From contig NZ_RRZK01000003.1 of NCBI RefSeq assembly GCF_004348895.1, positions 1-64,000 of the forward strand: 64,000 nucleotides of DNA, given 5' to 3'. The notes under the pieces are model-generated. The model was not told the DNA's origin. It saw only the letters and a list, made by a program, of their open reading frames with translations, and made no database searches. Origin of the DNA: Pseudomonas vancouverensis (GTDB lineage Bacteria > Pseudomonadota > Gammaproteobacteria > Pseudomonadales > Pseudomonadaceae). How positions within the stretch are numbered: the stretch's first letter is position 1; every line of letters begins with the position of its first letter. A program made the position numbers and the translations under genes. Positions 41,318-49,612 of this stretch are shown one piece after another.

Positions 41318-41819
41318 GGTTGTTTTTCAACCAGTCGCGGCAATGACGCAGGGCCTGGCCGATGTACTTGGCCACCATGCTCTCGGAAACGCCCAGTTCA
41401 ACGGCGATTTGCGCCTGGGTCAAGCCTTCCAGACGATTGAGCAGCAAGGCCTGACGCGCATTGGGTGAAAGTTGCTGCAAGGCATCGTCGAGAATGCCCA
41501 GGCGCTCCTTGGCCAGAAACACCGCTTCCGGCGGCGGCGCCGGATCGACCGCTTCGTCATAGCCCGCGCCTTCTCCGGCATGGCCGCTCAGGCGCTGCTC
41601 GCGGCGCAAGGTATCAATGGCCAGGTTGCCCGCTACCCGAAAGATGAAACTGCGATCGTTGAGCACCGCCACCGACTCATCGACGTTCAACAACTTCAGA
41701 TAGGTTTCCTGGGCCACGTCAGCGGCGCGCTGCCGATCGCTCATGCGCCGGGTGAGGAAACTCAGCAGGTCATCGTAATGTTCCTGAAAACTCAGCAACA
41801 GGCTGGGCGTTGGCGGCAT
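41310..41819 (-). CDS. ECF sigma factor, FecI-like
   Basis: A 169-residue sigma-70 family ECF factor. It has region 2 (LLSFLTRRMSDRQRAADVAQETYLKLL, about 17-45) and region 4 with HTH (ALLLNRLEGLTQAQIAVELGVSESMVAKYI). It is expected to transcribe the downstream receptor gene when the receptor-FecR signal arrives. It is the first gene of sigma-fecR-receptor on the minus strand, with a possible Fur box upstream. Confidence 0.93.
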   Translation of the reverse strand: MPPTPSLLLSFQEHYDDLLSFLTRRMSDRQRAADVAQETYLKLLNVDESVAVLNDRSFIFRVAGNLAIDTLRREQRLSGHAGEGAGYDEAVDPAPPPEAVFLAKERLGILDDALQQLSPNARQALLLNRLEGLTQAQIAVELGVSESMVAKYIGQALRHCRDWLKNNHA

Positions 41820-41875
41820 CGAGAGGTGAGTCCGGAGCGGAATGAGCGAGCTAATGGAATTCTTTCACAGGCGTT

Positions 41876-41898
41876 AATGAGAAACAGTATCTTTCATT
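41876..41898 (-). promoter_or_regulatory. Possible Fur box upstream of the ECF sigma gene
   Basis: AATGAGAAACAGTATCTTTC followed by ATT shows AATGA/TCATT arms around a roughly symmetric core, 57 bp upstream of the sigma gene start. The match to the Fur consensus is moderate. Confidence 0.4.
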
Positions 41899-41941
41899 AC
41901 ACCCTGAACTTTCAACGCCAGGTTCTTTGAGGACAATATGC

Positions 41942-41970
41942 AAAAAACCCTGAATCTGCGGATTCAGGGC
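41942..41970 (-). terminator. Terminator of the small secreted protein gene
   Basis: On the minus strand GCCCTGAATC-CGCA-GATTCAGGGT ends in TTTTTTG, 32 bp past the stop at 42002. Confidence 0.85.
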
Positions 41971-42001
41971 TGGCTTGAGGACCACTTTCTGCATTCGCCG
42001 A

Positions 42002-42451
42002 CTAGCTGGCACTGTTCCAGTGGAATACCAGATTGCGCGCGGCGCCGTGACCGACATCCGCCACATCACGCCGCGTTTCGCCGTTGCGTGTGGCGACAAC
42101 CGTGTATTTGCCCGCTGGCAGTTGCACGTACACCAGCGGCCCGGCGTCATTGAGGGTCAACACGGGTTGCCCCTGGGCTTTCTCGATGGTTACGGTGACA
42201 TCGGGGATGTACTCGTTCTGGGCGCCCACAGAGAACGTCATGTGCAGGTTATATCCGGTGGTTTGCTGGATGGCCTTTGACTCGTCTTCGCCGATACCAC
42301 CGGAGAGGTAAGTGATCCCGTTCTGTTCCTGGCGCTGAACCTGTACGCCGGCGTTGTCGACGGGATCGAGACTGGCGGCAGGCAACACCGCAGGAAACAT
42401 CAGCACACCAAGGGTGGCGATGGGCAGCATGAGTGAATGAAGGTACTTCAT
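42002..42451 (-). CDS. Small secreted beta-sandwich protein, unknown function
   Basis: A 149-residue protein with a signal peptide (LPIATLGVLMFPAVLPAAS) and a mature domain of about 120 residues rich in beta strands. The part DVTVTIEKAQGQPVLTLNDA and VQLPAGKYTVVATRNGETRR resembles carboxypeptidase-regulatory-like or transthyretin-like folds. Such proteins recur singly in Pseudomonas genomes without known role. It stands alone, divergent from the hydrolase gene across a 269-bp region with inverted repeats. Confidence 0.75.
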   Translation of the reverse strand: MKYLHSLMLPIATLGVLMFPAVLPAASLDPVDNAGVQVQRQEQNGITYLSGGIGEDESKAIQQTTGYNLHMTFSVGAQNEYIPDVTVTIEKAQGQPVLTLNDAGPLVYVQLPAGKYTVVATRNGETRRDVADVGHGAARNLVFHWNSAS

Positions 42452-42545
42452 GATGGCGACTCCCGGGCTCTACAGAACCCAATCGTTACATTCATTGGAT
42501 TTGCGCCCGGGTAGCGGTGTTTCAGATTGATTTGGTCTTTGGTTG

Positions 42546-42604
42546 AGTACGAAATGTACTTGTTGGTACTTGATTCAATTTGGAACCCAGCGCGTTCCAA
42601 ATTG
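42546..42604. promoter_or_regulatory. Two inverted repeats in the divergent control region
   Basis: AGTAC-GAAAT-GTACT at 42546-42560 is followed by CAATTTGGAAC-CCAGCGC-GTTCCAAATTG at 42576-42604, with 11-bp perfect arms. GTACTTG recurs between them. They may be operators or an RNA hairpin in the hydrolase leader. No regulator gene lies next to them. Confidence 0.5.
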
Positions 42605-42720
42605 ACCAGGATTGCCTACACGCCTGTTCCCGATCGCCAATCGTTCAAATAAAGCCAACCGATTGTTCATCAACGGGAGGAGGACTATCGTTGGCAGCTA
42701 CCTGACTCCGCCAAGGTCCG

Positions 42721-43692
42721 ATGCCGATGAACTTGCAGGACACACTTGCGCAGCCTTCCACTCAGATCGAGTTGCCGCTGCCGATAAGCGCCCCGGGCGA
42801 GCCTTTCAAGGAATCGGCCGCAGATGGCTTTATCCTGGGCGGCTTCAGCTGGCGCCACGCCTCTCGGGACACGGCTCGTGCGGTCGTCATCATCAATGCC
42901 GCCACCTCCGTTCGCTGTCGTCACTACTCGCGTTTTGCCGACTACCTGTTCGCCAATGGCTTCGACGTCATCACCTATGACTATCGCGGCATTGGCGAAT
43001 CGCGCCCGGCATCACTCAAAGGCCTACAGGCGTCCTGGACCGATTGGGGTGCGCTGGACTTCGAGGCGATGCTCAAGCGTGCGCAGCGTGAGTTTTCCGG
43101 GCAACCGATTGATGTCGTCGGCCACAGCTTTGGCGGCTGTGCGGCGGGGCTGGGAGCGTCCGGGCATCTGATTCGGCGCTTGGTGACGGTCGGCGCGCAA
43201 TTCGCCTACTGGCGCGACTATGCACCCGCCCAGCGTTGGCGAATGTTGGCCAAGTGGCATGTGCTGATGCCATTGGTGACCATGATCTATGGCTACTTCC
43301 CGGGCAAACGCCTCGGCTGGCTGGAGGACACGCCGGCAGGCGTGGTTCGCGACTGGAGCCTGTCTACCGCACGCTACGAAAAGCGCGCCAGCGGCCGCGC
43401 TATCAACGGGCAACTGCCCTTCACGGCGGTGAACGCACAGACCCTGGCGATCAGCCTCAGCGATGACCCTTACGGCACGATTGCAGCCATCGAACGGCTG
43501 CTCGGCTACTTCAGCGGCAGCCAGAACACCCACTGGCGTATCGAGCCGCAGGACATCGGCGAAGAAGAAGTTGGGCATTTCGCCTTTTTTCGCAGCGCAT
43601 ACCAAGCCACACTATGGCCCATAGCACTCTCCTGGCTGCAAAACGGCGAACTGGCCCCCGACACCCCCGGGCGGCGAGTACCGCGCAGTTGA
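42721..43692 (+). CDS. Alpha/beta fold hydrolase
   Basis: A 323-residue cytoplasmic alpha/beta hydrolase. The nucleophile elbow is GHSFGG (VVGHSFGGCAAG, Ser about 140) and the strand before it VITYDYRGIGES is typical. The acid lies in LSDDPYGT and the His in VGHFAFF near the C-terminus, so the Ser-Asp-His triad can be assembled. It belongs to the serine aminopeptidase/esterase type ('YheT/COG4757-like'). The substrate is unknown. ATGs at 42721 and 42727 are both possible. Confidence 0.85.
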   Translation: MPMNLQDTLAQPSTQIELPLPISAPGEPFKESAADGFILGGFSWRHASRDTARAVVIINAATSVRCRHYSRFADYLFANGFDVITYDYRGIGESRPASLKGLQASWTDWGALDFEAMLKRAQREFSGQPIDVVGHSFGGCAAGLGASGHLIRRLVTVGAQFAYWRDYAPAQRWRMLAKWHVLMPLVTMIYGYFPGKRLGWLEDTPAGVVRDWSLSTARYEKRASGRAINGQLPFTAVNAQTLAISLSDDPYGTIAAIERLLGYFSGSQNTHWRIEPQDIGEEEVGHFAFFRSAYQATLWPIALSWLQNGELAPDTPGRRVPRS

Positions 43693-43727
43693 GCCCTGCC
43701 CTTTCAACGAATTACGGAATGACACCC

Positions 43728-44141
43728 ATGGCTTCCGCCAACAAGCAGCAAAAACGCGCCTCCCGTGCCAAGGCCAAGGCCAAGCAGAACCGCACCCAGC
43801 GGGCTGCCGCGCCGGTCGAACTGGACCCGAACGACGATCGCATCGACTTCGAGTCGGTGGACCTGACCGAACTGTTCAAGAAAATGATCGACGCTGAAAA
43901 GATCAGCCAACAGGCCATGTGCACGGCGTTCCTCGAAGACCCGCTGCTGGAGCTGGTGTACGAACAGGAAGGCGAAGAAGGCGCGATGGATTTCATCCTC
44001 GCTGCACTGATCGAATATCGCCAATGGGCGACCGAGACCGACGAAGCCGGCGCCCTGGCATGGATCGAATCACCGGCCTTCCAGGCTGACTACGTGGCGG
44101 CGTCAGACGCCATTGCCGCGCAAACCCAACAGAAAAACTGA
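43728..44141 (+). CDS. Small protein with basic N-terminus (paralogue 1)
   Basis: A 137-residue soluble protein with a very basic N-terminus (ASANKQQKRASRAKAKAKQN) and an acidic helical body. The start at 43728 is chosen because it aligns with the next gene (MASLNKQQKRAKRAKAKAKQ) and lies 8 bp after GGAA. An ATG three codons upstream is the alternative. I do not know a function. The basic tail suggests nucleic-acid or ribosome contact. It lies 6 bp before its paralogue. Confidence 0.75.
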   Translation: MASANKQQKRASRAKAKAKQNRTQRAAAPVELDPNDDRIDFESVDLTELFKKMIDAEKISQQAMCTAFLEDPLLELVYEQEGEEGAMDFILAALIEYRQWATETDEAGALAWIESPAFQADYVAASDAIAAQTQQKN

Positions 44142-44147
44142 GTTCCC

Positions 44148-44600
44148 ATGGCCTCCCTGAACAAGCAACAAAAGCGCGCCAAGCGTGCAAAAGCCAAAGC
44201 CAAGCAAATCCGCATGGTCGGCAGAAAACCCATGAACCTGGACGATGACCTTGGTCACCTGGCCGAGCCGATCCCGGAATACACCCTGGCGATGTTCAGC
44301 AAAATGCGCGACGCCGAAGCCATCAGCCGCAGCGAAATGCTCTCGATTCTGCTGACGGAGCTGGCCTTCATCATCGTCGACCACCCAGAACTGCTGGACA
44401 TGGAAAACGCCGAAGACGAAGGCATGGCCGCCACCCACCTGGCCGCCGACATGCTCATCGACTACCGCATGTGGGCCGACGGCATGGACCGCGAAACCGC
44501 CCAGGCGTGGTTGAGCGAACCGCAGTTCATTACCGACTTCAGTGCTGCGCTGGACGCGTATCGCGAGTCGCTGGAAGCGCCGGAAGAAAAAACCGAATAA
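44148..44600 (+). CDS. Small protein with basic N-terminus (paralogue 2)
   Basis: A 150-residue tandem paralogue of the preceding gene. It has the same N-terminal Lys/Arg/Ala run (LNKQQKRAKRAKAKAKQI), then an acidic helical body with parallel motifs (MFSKMRDAEAISRSEMLSIL against LFKKMIDAEKISQQAMCTAF; LIDYRMWADGMDRETAQAWL against LIEYRQWATETDEAGALAWI). No known domain was recognised. The two genes form one unit ending at a strong terminator. Confidence 0.8.
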   Translation: MASLNKQQKRAKRAKAKAKQIRMVGRKPMNLDDDLGHLAEPIPEYTLAMFSKMRDAEAISRSEMLSILLTELAFIIVDHPELLDMENAEDEGMAATHLAADMLIDYRMWADGMDRETAQAWLSEPQFITDFSAALDAYRESLEAPEEKTE

Positions 44601-44616
44601 GCTTCAGGCATAACCA

Positions 44617-44655
44617 AAAACGGCCGCATGTCATCACTGACAGCGGCCGTTTTAC
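44617..44655. terminator. Bidirectional terminator
   Basis: AAAACGGCCGCATGTCA and TGACAGCGGCCGTTTT form a long stem with A/T runs on both sides, between convergent genes. Confidence 0.85.
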
Positions 44656-44670
44656 GTTACGCGCTACGGA

Positions 44671-46062
44671 TCAGTTAAGAACGACCGCACCACGATTTTC
44701 CAGCTTGCGACGGCGTGCCACCAGCAGGCCGGCAGCCACCACCACAATGCTCAGCAGGCCGGTCGCGATGATTTCGACCTGGTGCGCTTCCTGGAACAGC
44801 ATGATGGTCAGGGCACCGATGATGAACACGATCACCGCGTAGGTCAGGCCCGGAAACAGCCACATGCTGAATTCAATTTTCTCGCCGCGGGCAATACGCT
44901 GCTTGCGCATGCGCAATTGCGAGAAGGCGATCACCAGGTACACCAGCAGCGCGATGGCGCCGGAACTGGCCAGCAGGAATTCGAACACCGCAGCCGGAGC
45001 CACGTAGTTGGCGAACACCGCGAGGAACGCAGCGCCAGTGGACAGCATCACCGCCCAGTAAGGGGTGCCGCTCTTGTTGGTGCGCTGGGAAATGGCCGGT
45101 GCATCGCCACGCTTGCCCAGGGAGAACAGCATGCGCGAGGAGGTGTACAGCGCCGAGTTCAGGCAACTGGTTACAGCGACCAGTACCACGATATCGACAA
45201 TCATCTTGGCGTTCGGGATGCCCATGCGCTCAAGCACGGTCTGGTAGGAACCGACGCTGGCCAGAACCGGATCGTTCCAAGGCACCAGGGCCACAACGAT
45301 GAAGATCGACACGAGGTAGAACAAGCCGATCCGCCAGATCACCGAGTTGGTGGCCTTGGAAATCTGCTTGCCCGGGTCTTTCGATTCGGCTGCAGCGATG
45401 GTCACGATCTCGGTGCCCATGAAGGAGAACATGGTGGTCAGGATCGCACCCAACACCGCGCCCATGCCGTTCGGCAGGAAGCCCTGGGTGTCGAACAGGT
45501 GGGAAACGCCGCTGACCTGGCTGGTCGGCAGGAAGCCGAAAATGGCCATGACGCCCAGTGCGATGAAACCAATGATCGCCAGGACCTTGATCAGGGCGAA
45601 CCAGAATTCGAACTCACCGTAGTTCTTCACGCTGAACAGGTTGGTCACCGTCAGCAACAGGGTGATGATCAGCGTGAAAGCCCAGATGGCCACGTTCGGG
45701 AACCAGGCGTGCAGGATGGTTGCGGCAGCGTTGGCTTCCAACGGGATTACCAATACCCAGAACCACCAGTACAGCCAGCCGATGGTGAAACCGGCCCAAT
45801 GACCGATGGCGCGGTCGGCGTAAGTCGAGAAAGAACCGGTATCCGGCGACGCGACGGCCATTTCGCCGAGCATGCGCATGACCAGTACCACCAGCATGCC
45901 GGCGGCGGCGTAAGCCAACAGTACGGCCGGGCCTGCGGCAGCGATGGCGTGACCCGAGCCTACGAACAGGCCGGCGCCGATAACACCGGCAATCGACAGC
46001 ATGGTCACATGACGCGGTTTAAGCCCCTGTTCGAGGCCGTTAGAGCTTTGGGTACTGCTCAT
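44671..46062 (-). CDS. gabP: GABA permease-type amino acid transporter
   Basis: A 463-residue APC-family permease with 12 helices. It has the AAT motif GVIGAGLFVGSGHAIAAAGP in helix 1, and VPWNDP and the following loops. Overall it is closest, to my reading, to GabP (gamma-aminobutyrate/proton symport), although other AAT members (proline, aromatic amino acids) share much of this. The start MSSTQSSNGLEQGLKPRH at 46062 is chosen over a 40-residue upstream extension. A sigma-54-like promoter lies about 95 bp upstream, which would fit nitrogen scavenging. Confidence 0.75.
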   Translation of the reverse strand: MSSTQSSNGLEQGLKPRHVTMLSIAGVIGAGLFVGSGHAIAAAGPAVLLAYAAAGMLVVLVMRMLGEMAVASPDTGSFSTYADRAIGHWAGFTIGWLYWWFWVLVIPLEANAAATILHAWFPNVAIWAFTLIITLLLTVTNLFSVKNYGEFEFWFALIKVLAIIGFIALGVMAIFGFLPTSQVSGVSHLFDTQGFLPNGMGAVLGAILTTMFSFMGTEIVTIAAAESKDPGKQISKATNSVIWRIGLFYLVSIFIVVALVPWNDPVLASVGSYQTVLERMGIPNAKMIVDIVVLVAVTSCLNSALYTSSRMLFSLGKRGDAPAISQRTNKSGTPYWAVMLSTGAAFLAVFANYVAPAAVFEFLLASSGAIALLVYLVIAFSQLRMRKQRIARGEKIEFSMWLFPGLTYAVIVFIIGALTIMLFQEAHQVEIIATGLLSIVVVAAGLLVARRRKLENRGAVVLN

Positions 46063-46616
46063 TGAAACTACCTTTGTAAGGAAAAGCGAATGCGTGCATC
46101 CCGTCTCTGCATCCTTCTCGTAAAAAGAAGCCAACGGGGCGTTCTGGATTCTGCACGCAATAATTGCGCCAAAATGTTTCAAAAGCCTCTAACCCGGCGA
46201 TCTCATCCAGACCGGGCGGTCATCGTAACCCGTTGAATTTAATGGCACTTCGCCACAGCGTTACCCTGCGACCCACTTTCAACCGTCAATCCGCGCACCG
46301 GAAACACACCCGAATCGGCATTGACGCACGATAAAAGTGCGTATCTAAGTCCTTTGGCCGGATAGCGCTTCCAACACCCCGGCAAAGCTGGCAACATCGC
46401 GCCTTTTTTTACGCGACAGCCCCGGCAAATACCTGTTCAAACGGCTGTTCGGTTGTTGAAGGCGCGACAGTCTGCTGTGTCGATGCGACAACCTGCCACA
46501 CGCCAGCCATTTACCGCCGGTAGCGCTGTTGGCTGCCATTGAAACGCTATGCTAGGTTGGCCGCCTCGCCAGGAAGGCGACCAACAGCAGGAGCGCAACA
46601 TATATGAGGAACGCAC
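46063..46616. other. 554-bp gene-free divergent region
   Basis: This region separates gabP from the amino acid ABC importer. It holds the candidate sigma-54 promoter near 46157 (minus). A G/C-rich hairpin-prone stretch lies at 46190-46230, and a TATGCT -10-like hexamer at 46549 may serve the importer. A 64-codon minus frame inside it has no convincing start or homology and is not called. Confidence 0.6.
46157..46171 (-). promoter_or_regulatory. Candidate sigma-54 promoter of gabP
   Basis: On the minus strand TGGCGCAATTATTGC fits TGGCAC-N5-TTGC with one mismatch and exact GG-N10-GC spacing. Transcription would start near 46145, giving a leader of about 80 nt. Confidence 0.5.
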
Positions 46617-47390
46617 ATGGCTGAGGCCACGCCCGCGCTTGAAATTCGCAACTTGCACAAACGCTACGGTTCGCTTGAGGTGCTCAAAGGCATTTCGCTG
46701 ACCGCCCGCGACGGCGATGTGATCTCGATCCTGGGTTCCTCCGGTTCCGGCAAGTCCACGTTCCTGCGCTGCATCAACCTGCTGGAGAACCCGCATCAGG
46801 GTCAGATCCTGGTGGCCGGCGAAGAACTCAAGCTCAAGGCCGCGAAGAATGGCGAACTGATTGCCGCCGACGGCAAACAGATCAATCGCCTGCGCAGCGA
46901 AATCGGTTTTGTGTTTCAAAACTTTAATCTGTGGCCGCACATGAGCGTGCTCGACAACATCATCGAGGCCCCGCGTCGCGTGCTCGGCCAGAGCAAGGCT
47001 GAAGCCATCGAAGTTGCCGAAGCCTTGCTGGCCAAGGTCGGCATCGCCGACAAGCGCCATGCCTACCCGGCACAACTGTCCGGCGGCCAGCAACAACGTG
47101 CGGCCATCGCCCGCACCCTGGCCATGCAGCCCAAAGTCATCCTGTTCGACGAGCCCACCTCGGCGCTTGACCCGGAAATGGTCCAGGAAGTACTTAATGT
47201 CATCCGTGCCCTGGCCGAAGAAGGCCGCACCATGCTGCTCGTGACCCACGAAATGGGCTTCGCCCGTCAGGTCTCCAGCGAAGTGGTGTTCCTCCACCAG
47301 GGCCTGGTAGAAGAGCAAGGATCGCCACAGCAGGTGTTTGAAAACCCGCTTTCGGCGCGCTGCAAACAATTCATGTCCAGCAACCGCTAA
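46617..47390 (+). CDS. Amino acid ABC transporter ATP-binding protein
   Basis: A 257-residue HisP-type ATPase energising the importer encoded by the next three genes. Walker A GSSGSGKST (about 41), signature LSGGQQQR, and Walker B VILFDEPTSALDPE with switch His (VTHEMGF) are intact. It has the 15-20-residue insert LKLKAAKNGELIAADGKQIN found in the Lys/Arg/Orn/His subgroup. The RBS is GAGG. The ATPase comes first in this operon, an order I recall for the P. aeruginosa PA5152-5155 region. Confidence 0.93.
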   Translation: MAEATPALEIRNLHKRYGSLEVLKGISLTARDGDVISILGSSGSGKSTFLRCINLLENPHQGQILVAGEELKLKAAKNGELIAADGKQINRLRSEIGFVFQNFNLWPHMSVLDNIIEAPRRVLGQSKAEAIEVAEALLAKVGIADKRHAYPAQLSGGQQQRAAIARTLAMQPKVILFDEPTSALDPEMVQEVLNVIRALAEEGRTMLLVTHEMGFARQVSSEVVFLHQGLVEEQGSPQQVFENPLSARCKQFMSSNR

Positions 47391-47403
47391 CGGAGCTACC
47401 CGC

Positions 47404-48153
47404 ATGCAGAACTACAAAAAGGTCTTCCTGGCTGCCGCCGTCACCCTGGCGTTCAGCGCCGGTGCCATGGCTGAAACCCTGAAGATGGGCATCGAAGCGG
47501 CTTACCCGCCGTTCAACAACAAAGATGCCAGCGGTAACGTTGTCGGCTTCGACAAGGAAATCGGCGACGCCCTGTGCGCCAAGATGAAAGTCGAATGCAC
47601 CGTCGTGACCTCCGACTGGGACGGCATCATCCCGGCCCTGAACGCCAAGAAGTTCGACTTCCTGATCTCCTCGATGTCGATCACCGACGAGCGCAAGCAA
47701 GCGGTGGACTTCACCGACCCGTACTACTCCAACAAGCTGCAATTCATCGCCAAGAAAGACGTCGACTTCAAGACCGACAAGGCCGCGCTGAAAGGCAAGA
47801 TCATCGGTGCACAGCGCGCCACCCTGGCCGGTACCTTCCTGGAAGATCACTTCGGTGACGACATCACCGTCAAGCTGTATGACACCCAGGAAAACGCCTA
47901 CCTCGACCTGACTTCCGGCCGCCTGGACGGCATCCTCGCCGACAAGTACGTGAACTACGAGTGGCTGAAAAGCGACGCCGGCAAAGACTACGAGTTCAAG
48001 GGCGACCCGGTGGAAGAAAGCGACAAGATCGGTATCGCTGTACGTAAAGGCGACCCGATTCGCACCAAGCTGAACTCCGCCCTGAAAGAAATCGTCGCTG
48101 ACGGCACCTATAAGAAGATCAACGACAAGTATTTCCCGTTCAGCATCTATTGA
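47404..48153 (+). CDS. Basic amino acid ABC transporter substrate-binding protein
   Basis: A 249-residue periplasmic SBP_bac_3 protein with a signal peptide (VFLAAAVTLAFSAGAMA). LKMGIEAAYPPFNNKDASG, CTVVTSDWDGIIPALNAKKF and SSMSITDERKQAVDFTDPYY are characteristic of the lysine/arginine/ornithine/histidine binders (ArgT/HisJ/AotJ). Two cysteines in the N-terminal lobe (CAKMKVEC) match the family disulfide. It lies 13 bp after the ATPase gene. Confidence 0.92.
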   Translation: MQNYKKVFLAAAVTLAFSAGAMAETLKMGIEAAYPPFNNKDASGNVVGFDKEIGDALCAKMKVECTVVTSDWDGIIPALNAKKFDFLISSMSITDERKQAVDFTDPYYSNKLQFIAKKDVDFKTDKAALKGKIIGAQRATLAGTFLEDHFGDDITVKLYDTQENAYLDLTSGRLDGILADKYVNYEWLKSDAGKDYEFKGDPVEESDKIGIAVRKGDPIRTKLNSALKEIVADGTYKKINDKYFPFSIY

Positions 48154-48230
48154 TTCTGACTGCCTGACCGGCGCCGTCCTCTGACGGTGCCGGTTCTCGG
48201 CATTGCCTGCCGCGATTTGAAAAGAAATCC

Positions 48231-48926
48231 ATGATTATCGACCTCTACGGATTCGGCCCGGCGCTCGCCGCGGGCGCGCTGATGACTGTGAAACTGGCAC
48301 TTTCGGCCCTGTGCCTGGGCCTGGTGCTCGGTCTGCTCGGTGCCCTGGCCAAGACTTCCCCGTACAAGCCGCTGCAATGGCTTGGCGGTACTTACTCGAC
48401 CCTGGTTCGCGGTATCCCCGAATTGCTCTGGGTGCTGCTGATCTACTTCGGCACGGTTAACGCCATGCGCGCGCTCGGCGAGTTCTTCGGCAATCCCGAA
48501 CTGGAACTCAGCGCCTTCGCCGCCGGTGTCATTGCCCTGGGCCTCTGCTTCGGCGCCTACGCCACGGAAGTGTTTCGCGGCGCGATCCTCGCCATTCCCA
48601 AAGGTCATCGTGAGGCCGGCGTGGCCCTGGGCCTGTCGCAGTGGCGCATCTTTACCAAACTGATCATGCCGCAGATGTGGCGCATCGCCCTGCCGGGCCT
48701 GGGCAACCTGTTCATGATCCTGATGAAGGACACCGCGCTGGTGTCGGTGATCGGCCTGGAAGAAATCATGCGTCACGCGCAAATCGGCGTGACCGTGTCC
48801 AAGCAGCCGTTCACCTTCTATATGGTCGCTGCGTTCATGTACCTGGGTCTGACGATCCTGGCCATGACCGGCATGCACTTCCTGGAAAAACGTGCCGCTC
48901 GCGGCTTTGCGAGGAGCGCCCAATGA
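48231..48926 (+). CDS. Amino acid ABC transporter permease (HisQ-like)
   Basis: A 231-residue inner-membrane permease with five helices and the EAA loop GHREAGVALGLSQWRIFTKLIMPQ that docks to the ATPase. It forms a heterodimer with the next gene product, whose ATG overlaps its stop (ATGA). Confidence 0.92.
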   Translation: MIIDLYGFGPALAAGALMTVKLALSALCLGLVLGLLGALAKTSPYKPLQWLGGTYSTLVRGIPELLWVLLIYFGTVNAMRALGEFFGNPELELSAFAAGVIALGLCFGAYATEVFRGAILAIPKGHREAGVALGLSQWRIFTKLIMPQMWRIALPGLGNLFMILMKDTALVSVIGLEEIMRHAQIGVTVSKQPFTFYMVAAFMYLGLTILAMTGMHFLEKRAARGFARSAQ

Positions 48927-49612
48927 ACTGGGAAGTCATCATCAAGTGGCTGCCGAAACTGGCGCAGGGCGCAACCCTGACCCTGGAGCTGGTGGCCATC
49001 GCCGTGATCGCCGGTCTGCTGCTGGCGATTCCGTTGGGCATCGCTCGCTCTTCGCGCTTGTGGTGGGTACGGGCATTTCCCTACGGCTACATCTTCTTTT
49101 TCCGAGGCACACCGTTGCTGGTTCAGCTGTTCCTGGTCTACTACGGCTTGGCCCAGTTCGATGCCATTCGTAACAGCGCGATGTGGCCGTACCTGCGCGA
49201 TCCGTTCTGGTGCGCAACGGCGACCATGACCTTGCACACCGCGGCCTACATTGCCGAGATCCTGCGCGGCGCCATTCAGGCGATCCCACCGGGCGAGATC
49301 GAAGCGGCACGGGCGCTGGGCATGTCCAAACCCAAAGCGCTGTTCTATATCATCCTGCCCCGCGCCGCGCGCATCGGCCTGCCCGCCTATAGCAACGAAG
49401 TCATCCTGATGCTCAAGGCCAGTGCCCTGGCCAGTACCGTGACCCTGCTGGAACTGACCGGCATGGCCCGCACCATCATTGCCCGGACGTATTTGCCGGT
49501 GGAGATCTTCTTCGCCGCAGGCATGTTCTATCTGGTCATGGCTTACGTCCTGGTGCGCGGCTTCAAGTTGCTGGAGCGCTGGTTGCGCGTCGATGCCTGC
49601 CAAGGACGTTGA
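48923..49612 (+). CDS. Amino acid ABC transporter permease (HisM-like)
   Basis: A 229-residue partner permease with the EAA loop GEIEAARALGMSKPKALFYIILPRA and the FFRGTPLLVQLFLVYYGL stretch typical of polar amino acid systems. The start MNWEVIIKWLPK overlaps the upstream stop. The methyltransferase gene begins 20 bp before its stop. Confidence 0.92.
   Translation: MNWEVIIKWLPKLAQGATLTLELVAIAVIAGLLLAIPLGIARSSRLWWVRAFPYGYIFFFRGTPLLVQLFLVYYGLAQFDAIRNSAMWPYLRDPFWCATATMTLHTAAYIAEILRGAIQAIPPGEIEAARALGMSKPKALFYIILPRAARIGLPAYSNEVILMLKASALASTVTLLELTGMARTIIARTYLPVEIFFAAGMFYLVMAYVLVRGFKLLERWLRVDACQGR

Noticed and set aside
46345..46539. 64-codon minus-strand frame in the gabP/importer gap
   Set aside because: No RBS, no recognisable family, and biased composition.
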